Made by a program: the position numbers and the translations under genes
The notes under the pieces: generated by a model
Seen by the model: the letters and a program-made list of their open reading frames with translations, nothing else
Database searches by the model: none
Told to the model about the DNA's origin: nothing
Part shown: positions 60,471 to 64,000 of the stretch, piece after piece
Numbering within the stretch: position 1 is the first letter of the stretch
Layout: each line of letters begins with the position of its first letter
From: Blastocatellia bacterium
GTDB taxonomy: Bacteria; Acidobacteriota; Blastocatellia; Pyrinomonadales; Pyrinomonadaceae
Reading direction: 5' to 3'
Length of the DNA stretch: 64,000 nt
Assembly (NCBI GenBank): GCA_003168335.1
Contig: PMSM01000005.1
Coordinates: forward strand, 248,001-312,000

Positions 60471-63400
60471 ATGACGTCCCGATTTAAGCAACTCGTGCAA
60501 AAAAGTTTTGAGGAACTCAGGCCGCAAGCGGAGGCCACCTCAAGCTTATTCTATGGCCATTTATTCGAACTCAACCCGCGTCTGGAGAAATTGTTCATCA
60601 ATAGACTCCGGAGCGAGGGGCTCAGCCTGATGCAGACAATCGCAATTGCGGTAAGAGGCCTTGATCGTTTCGACGAGATCGCGCCTTTGCTAAACAAACT
60701 CGGCGCGCGTTATGCCGGCTATGGTGTTCAAGAGTCGGATTACGAAACCGTCTGCACGGCGTGGTTGTGGGCGATCGAGCGCGGACTGGGCGATCTCTTC
60801 ACGGCCGAAGTACGGGCCGCGTGGATCGCTGTTAATGAATTAATGACGGGCGCGATGAAGACGGGCGCCAGGGAAGCACTCATCGTGACCGCGGCTCCTC
60901 GCGACGAGTCCGCTGCTTTCACACGCGATAATCGCAACGGCTGGCGCAAATATTTGGCACCGGCAGCAAACAGGAACTTGAAAGCGAGCGAGACTGGAAT
61001 ACAGGCGTTGAGTAACTACGAGACACTCACCGGCCGCTTTGCAACCACGATGGGCGCAATGGCGATGCTGATTGGCCTTTTGTTCTTTACAGGATCCGCA
61101 GCTTCCGCCAAGACGATCACCGTAACGGGAACAGGCGACACGATCGCAGTCGATGGCGTCGTCACCTTACGCGAGGCGATCACCGCAGCCAACACGAATG
61201 CGCCTTGCGGCGATGCTCCGGCCGGTGATCCGGGGCTCGACGTGATTAACTTCAACATCGCCGGCGGCGGCGTCCAAACAATCAGTCCGACTTCAGCCCT
61301 GCCGGCGATTACTGAGCCGATCACGATTAACGGTTACACCCAGCCGGGCGCGAGCGCGAACACGCTCGCAGTGGGCAGCAATGCGGTGCTGCTGATCGAA
61401 CTGAGCGGCGCTGCTGCAAACTCGATGGCGGGGCTGACCATCGATGCCGGTAACAGCACGATTAGGGGGCTGGTCATCAATCGCTTCAACAACCGCGGCA
61501 TTTTCCTAGAGACGAATGGCAGCAACACGATTGCCGGAAACTACATTGGCACGAATGCCGCCGGCACCGTGAGCTTTGCCTCGCCAAACAACGGTCTTGG
61601 CATTTACATTGCGACCCCGAACAACACCATCGGCGGACTGACTCCGGCTGATCGCAATGTCATTTCGGGTAATGGCAATGCCAACGGAGGAGCGGGTATT
61701 GTCGCGGACACAGCCAACGCAACGGGAAACAGAGTTATCGGTAACTACATCGGCACCAACGCCAGTGGCATGGCGGCCATCCCGAACTACAATAGTGGGC
61801 TATTTCTGATTAGCGGCAGTTCGAACTCGATCGTTGGCGGCACCACGTTCGATGAACGCAACGTGATTTCTGGCAACTCCAACGGAGTCGCTATTAACGG
61901 TTCTTCGTCCAATCAGATCATAGGAAACTACATCGGCGCAAGGGCGGACGGTACGACTGGCGTCGCTAATAACTCAGACATTGGAGTTAATCTTACCAAT
62001 TCGTCGAACAATACCATCGGCGGCCCAAGTGCCGGCTCAGGCAACCTCATTGCATTCAATACGGGAGCGGGCGTTTCATTTTTCTCAGGTATCAATAATG
62101 CTATTCTCGGAAACTCGATCCACTCCAATTTTCAACTCGGCATTGACCTATTCAGTGGTGCGTTTGGCGTCACGCCGAACGACGACAACGTTGGAGATGT
62201 CGATACCGGCCCAAACAATTTACAGAACTTCCCGGTAATCACGTCCGCTGTTTCCAATGGCGGTACAACGACCATCAAAGGCACGCTTGACAGCGCTTTC
62301 AGCACGCAATTCAGACTCGAATTCTTCTCGAACACGGCTGCGGACTCATCGGGCTTCGGTGAAGGCCAAACCTTCCTGGGATTTGTGAACTCAGTAACCG
62401 ACGCGAGCGGCAAAGCCAGTTTTACTTTCAACGTCCCGACAGCCAATGTCGTGGGAAATTTTTTCAGCGCGACGGCGACCGATCCGAACGGCAACACTTC
62501 TGAATTTGCGGCCTCGGCTTCAGGCGTCGCCAACAGCCCTGGCACTCTGCAACTCAGTACCAATTCACAGCTGAAGTTTGAAAACAGCGGGAGCTTTACG
62601 ATCAATGTGACGCGCACCAATGGCAGTACCGGCACCGTGACCGTTCACTACGCAACTGCCGATGGCACTGCCAAAGCGCCTTCAGACTACACCGGCACCT
62701 CCGGCACTTTGACTTTCAATGACGGTGAAACCAGCAAGCCGATCACAGTCCCGATCATTGACGACAATACGCCCGAAGGGATGGAGTCATTCACGTTGAC
62801 CTTGAGCAATCCGACAGGCGGCGCAGTCCTCGGGAGTACCACTTCTGCAAATCTTTTCATTCAGGACAACGAGGACCCCACGCTCTCGATCAGCGATGTC
62901 TCGCAAGCCGAGGGCAACAGCGGCACGACTGCTTTCACCTTCACCGTGACATCGTCAAACGCGATCACCAACGATGTGAGTGTAAGTTATGCGACAGGCA
63001 ATGGCACTGCGACGGCCGGCTCTGACTACCAGACGACGAGCGGTTCGTTGACTATTCTCGCGGGTCAGACCTCAAAGACGATCACCGTGCTCGTCAATGG
63101 TGATACCACGAACGAGCCGGACGAAACTTTCTTCGTCAACTTGAGCAACGCCTCCAGCGCCACGATTACGAAATCTCAGGGCGTCGGCACCATCGTCAAC
63201 GATGACGGAGTCGCACCGCCCAGCCTGCAGTTTAGCTCGGCGAACTACTCTGTTCAGGAAGATCTGCAGGCGTTGACGGTCACGGTCACGCGCTCAGGCG
63301 ACACGAGTGGTGCGGCCAGCGTAAGTTACGCAACCGTCGATGGCACGGCGACACAGAAAGGTGATTTCGAATTGGCGGTCGGCACCCTCAACTTCGCTCC

Positions 63401-64000
63401 CGGTGACACGAGCAAGACTTTCCAGGTGCTGATCAACGAAGACATGTATGTGGAAGGTAACGAGACGTTCGGGTTGGCGCTCACCAATGCAAGTGGCGCC
63501 TCCATCGGTCAACAGGGCACCGCTACGGTGACCATCAACGACGACGTCCCGGAATCGCTGACCAACCCGATCGATGATCCGCAGAGCTTTGTCTATATGC
63601 AGTATCACGACTTCCTGGGACGCGAGCCGGACGCCACCGGCCTGCAGAACTGGGTCAGCACGCTCGCCGGCTGTCCCAACGGGGGTTTCGGGGAATTCGA
63701 TAATCCCAATTGCGATCGGGTCCACGTCTCGGCCGGCTTCTATCTCTCAGAAGAGTTTCAGGGCCGCGGCTATTGGGCTTATCGCTTCTACCAGACTAGT
63801 CTGGGCCGGGCGCCGCTCTATAAGGAGTTCATCCCGGACATGCTTAAGGTGGGAGGATCGCAGTCGCCGCAACAAGAGGTGGTCAACAAGCAAGCCTTCA
63901 CCGATGAGTGGGTGAATCGACCGGAGTTCAAGGCCAAGTATGATGCGCTCGTCAACCCAGTGGATTACGTTAACGCATTGATGATCACGACGGGGGTGAA
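60471..64000 (+). CDS. Globin-fused exported beta-helix / Calx-beta / DUF4214 protein (3-prime partial)
   Basis: ATG 60471 has AGAAGGAG eight bases upstream; the frame is open to the window edge (1,176 codons). Residues 1-132 are globin-like (SLFYGHLFELNPRLEKLF, YAGYGVQESDYETVCTAWLW, GLGDLFTAEVRAAW), but Tyr81 sits where the proximal heme His should be and Glu replaces the usual distal Gln. A 60-residue linker leads to a hydrophobic segment resembling a signal peptide (MGAMAMLIGLLFFTGSAASA, 194-213). Then a TLREAI-type start, a right-handed beta-helix (repeats like IAGNYIGTNAAGT), three Calx-beta domains (~685-1024) and DUF4214 (from ~1034). Surface adhesin-like. The secreted part might start at ATG 61050, but that site has no ribosome binding site. 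Confidence 0.85.
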   Translation, partial: MTSRFKQLVQKSFEELRPQAEATSSLFYGHLFELNPRLEKLFINRLRSEGLSLMQTIAIAVRGLDRFDEIAPLLNKLGARYAGYGVQESDYETVCTAWLWAIERGLGDLFTAEVRAAWIAVNELMTGAMKTGAREALIVTAAPRDESAAFTRDNRNGWRKYLAPAANRNLKASETGIQALSNYETLTGRFATTMGAMAMLIGLLFFTGSAASAKTITVTGTGDTIAVDGVVTLREAITAANTNAPCGDAPAGDPGLDVINFNIAGGGVQTISPTSALPAITEPITINGYTQPGASANTLAVGSNAVLLIELSGAAANSMAGLTIDAGNSTIRGLVINRFNNRGIFLETNGSNTIAGNYIGTNAAGTVSFASPNNGLGIYIATPNNTIGGLTPADRNVISGNGNANGGAGIVADTANATGNRVIGNYIGTNASGMAAIPNYNSGLFLISGSSNSIVGGTTFDERNVISGNSNGVAINGSSSNQIIGNYIGARADGTTGVANNSDIGVNLTNSSNNTIGGPSAGSGNLIAFNTGAGVSFFSGINNAILGNSIHSNFQLGIDLFSGAFGVTPNDDNVGDVDTGPNNLQNFPVITSAVSNGGTTTIKGTLDSAFSTQFRLEFFSNTAADSSGFGEGQTFLGFVNSVTDASGKASFTFNVPTANVVGNFFSATATDPNGNTSEFAASASGVANSPGTLQLSTNSQLKFENSGSFTINVTRTNGSTGTVTVHYATADGTAKAPSDYTGTSGTLTFNDGETSKPITVPIIDDNTPEGMESFTLTLSNPTGGAVLGSTTSANLFIQDNEDPTLSISDVSQAEGNSGTTAFTFTVTSSNAITNDVSVSYATGNGTATAGSDYQTTSGSLTILAGQTSKTITVLVNGDTTNEPDETFFVNLSNASSATITKSQGVGTIVNDDGVAPPSLQFSSANYSVQEDLQALTVTVTRSGDTSGAASVSYATVDGTATQKGDFELAVGTLNFAPGDTSKTFQVLINEDMYVEGNETFGLALTNASGASIGQQGTATVTINDDVPESLTNPIDDPQSFVYMQYHDFLGREPDATGLQNWVSTLAGCPNGGFGEFDNPNCDRVHVSAGFYLSEEFQGRGYWAYRFYQTSLGRAPLYKEFIPDMLKVGGSQSPQQEVVNKQAFTDEWVNRPEFKAKYDALVNPVDYVNALMITTGV

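Noticed and set aside
1-64000. tRNA, rRNA, CRISPR arrays, prophage or IS transposase genes
   Set aside because: No cloverleaf with a GGTTCGAATCC-like arm, no rRNA core, no regularly spaced identical repeats and no transposase or phage motif was found by eye; a tRNAscan/Infernal run would be decisive.

Overview
The window reads as a chromosomal segment of an Acidobacteriota-type bacterium, probably close to Blastocatellia. This is inferred from gene content: a VWFA-related secreted protein of the acidobacterial type, paired DUF4097 proteins, bacillithiol genes, Reg_prop-type sensor kinases, secreted BNR/Kelch/FG-GAP propellers, zinc-ribbon membrane proteins and Calx-beta/DUF4214 surface proteins. 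I see no rRNA, tRNA, CRISPR array, phage or transposase.

Layout. 0.3-3 kb (minus): an ECF sigma / double zinc-finger anti-sigma operon with two small membrane proteins. 3.3-12 kb (plus): flippase-like membrane protein, NrdR, small membrane protein, Hsp20, Lon, an MltD-like LysM transglycosylase and a ComM/YifB ATPase. 12.1-16.2 kb (plus): a second ECF sigma / anti-sigma pair, two secreted DUF4097 proteins and BshB1. 16.2-20.3 kb: a secreted alpha-helical repeat protein and Nfu (minus), divergent from BshA (plus), so two bacillithiol genes flank an Fe-S carrier. 20.4-27.4 kb: VWFA-type exported protein, SGNH hydrolase, methyltransferase, GT4 glycosyltransferase, GNAT acetyltransferase and a small secreted protein.

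28.5-33.1 kb is the most unusual stretch. Small genes of unrelated type all lie on the minus strand and are separated by 104-106 bp elements with the architecture of integron attC sites. No integrase is visible. I interpret it as a cluster of attC sites lacking an integron integrase (CALIN-like), with two apparently frameshifted cassette genes.

34.2-45.7 kb (minus): a type IV pilus block (PilS-like kinase, PilR-like sigma-54 activator, three tandem 156-residue prepilins with a good sigma-54-like promoter). It is followed by two paralogous polytopic membrane proteins, an ABC-2 permease, a TPR protein and an ABC ATPase with overlapping or closely spaced ends. 46.1-48.6 kb (plus): a membrane-anchored PKD-repeat protein overlapping the gene of an Ala-rich partner. 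48.7-52.9 kb (minus): a large secreted BNR/sortilin-like propeller and a small LolA-like exported protein. 53.3-57.3 kb (plus): a propeller sensor kinase and its NarL-type regulator.

57.3-64 kb: an M19-like exported metallo-hydrolase and a very large, window-truncated protein. The latter begins with a globin domain that has Tyr at the aligned proximal-His position, then a hydrophobic export or anchor segment, a right-handed beta-helix, Calx-beta repeats and DUF4214. The two genes share a roughly 75-nt leader with compensatory hairpin changes, suggesting a common cis-acting RNA element. Several palindromic REP/MITE-like repeats lie between genes.
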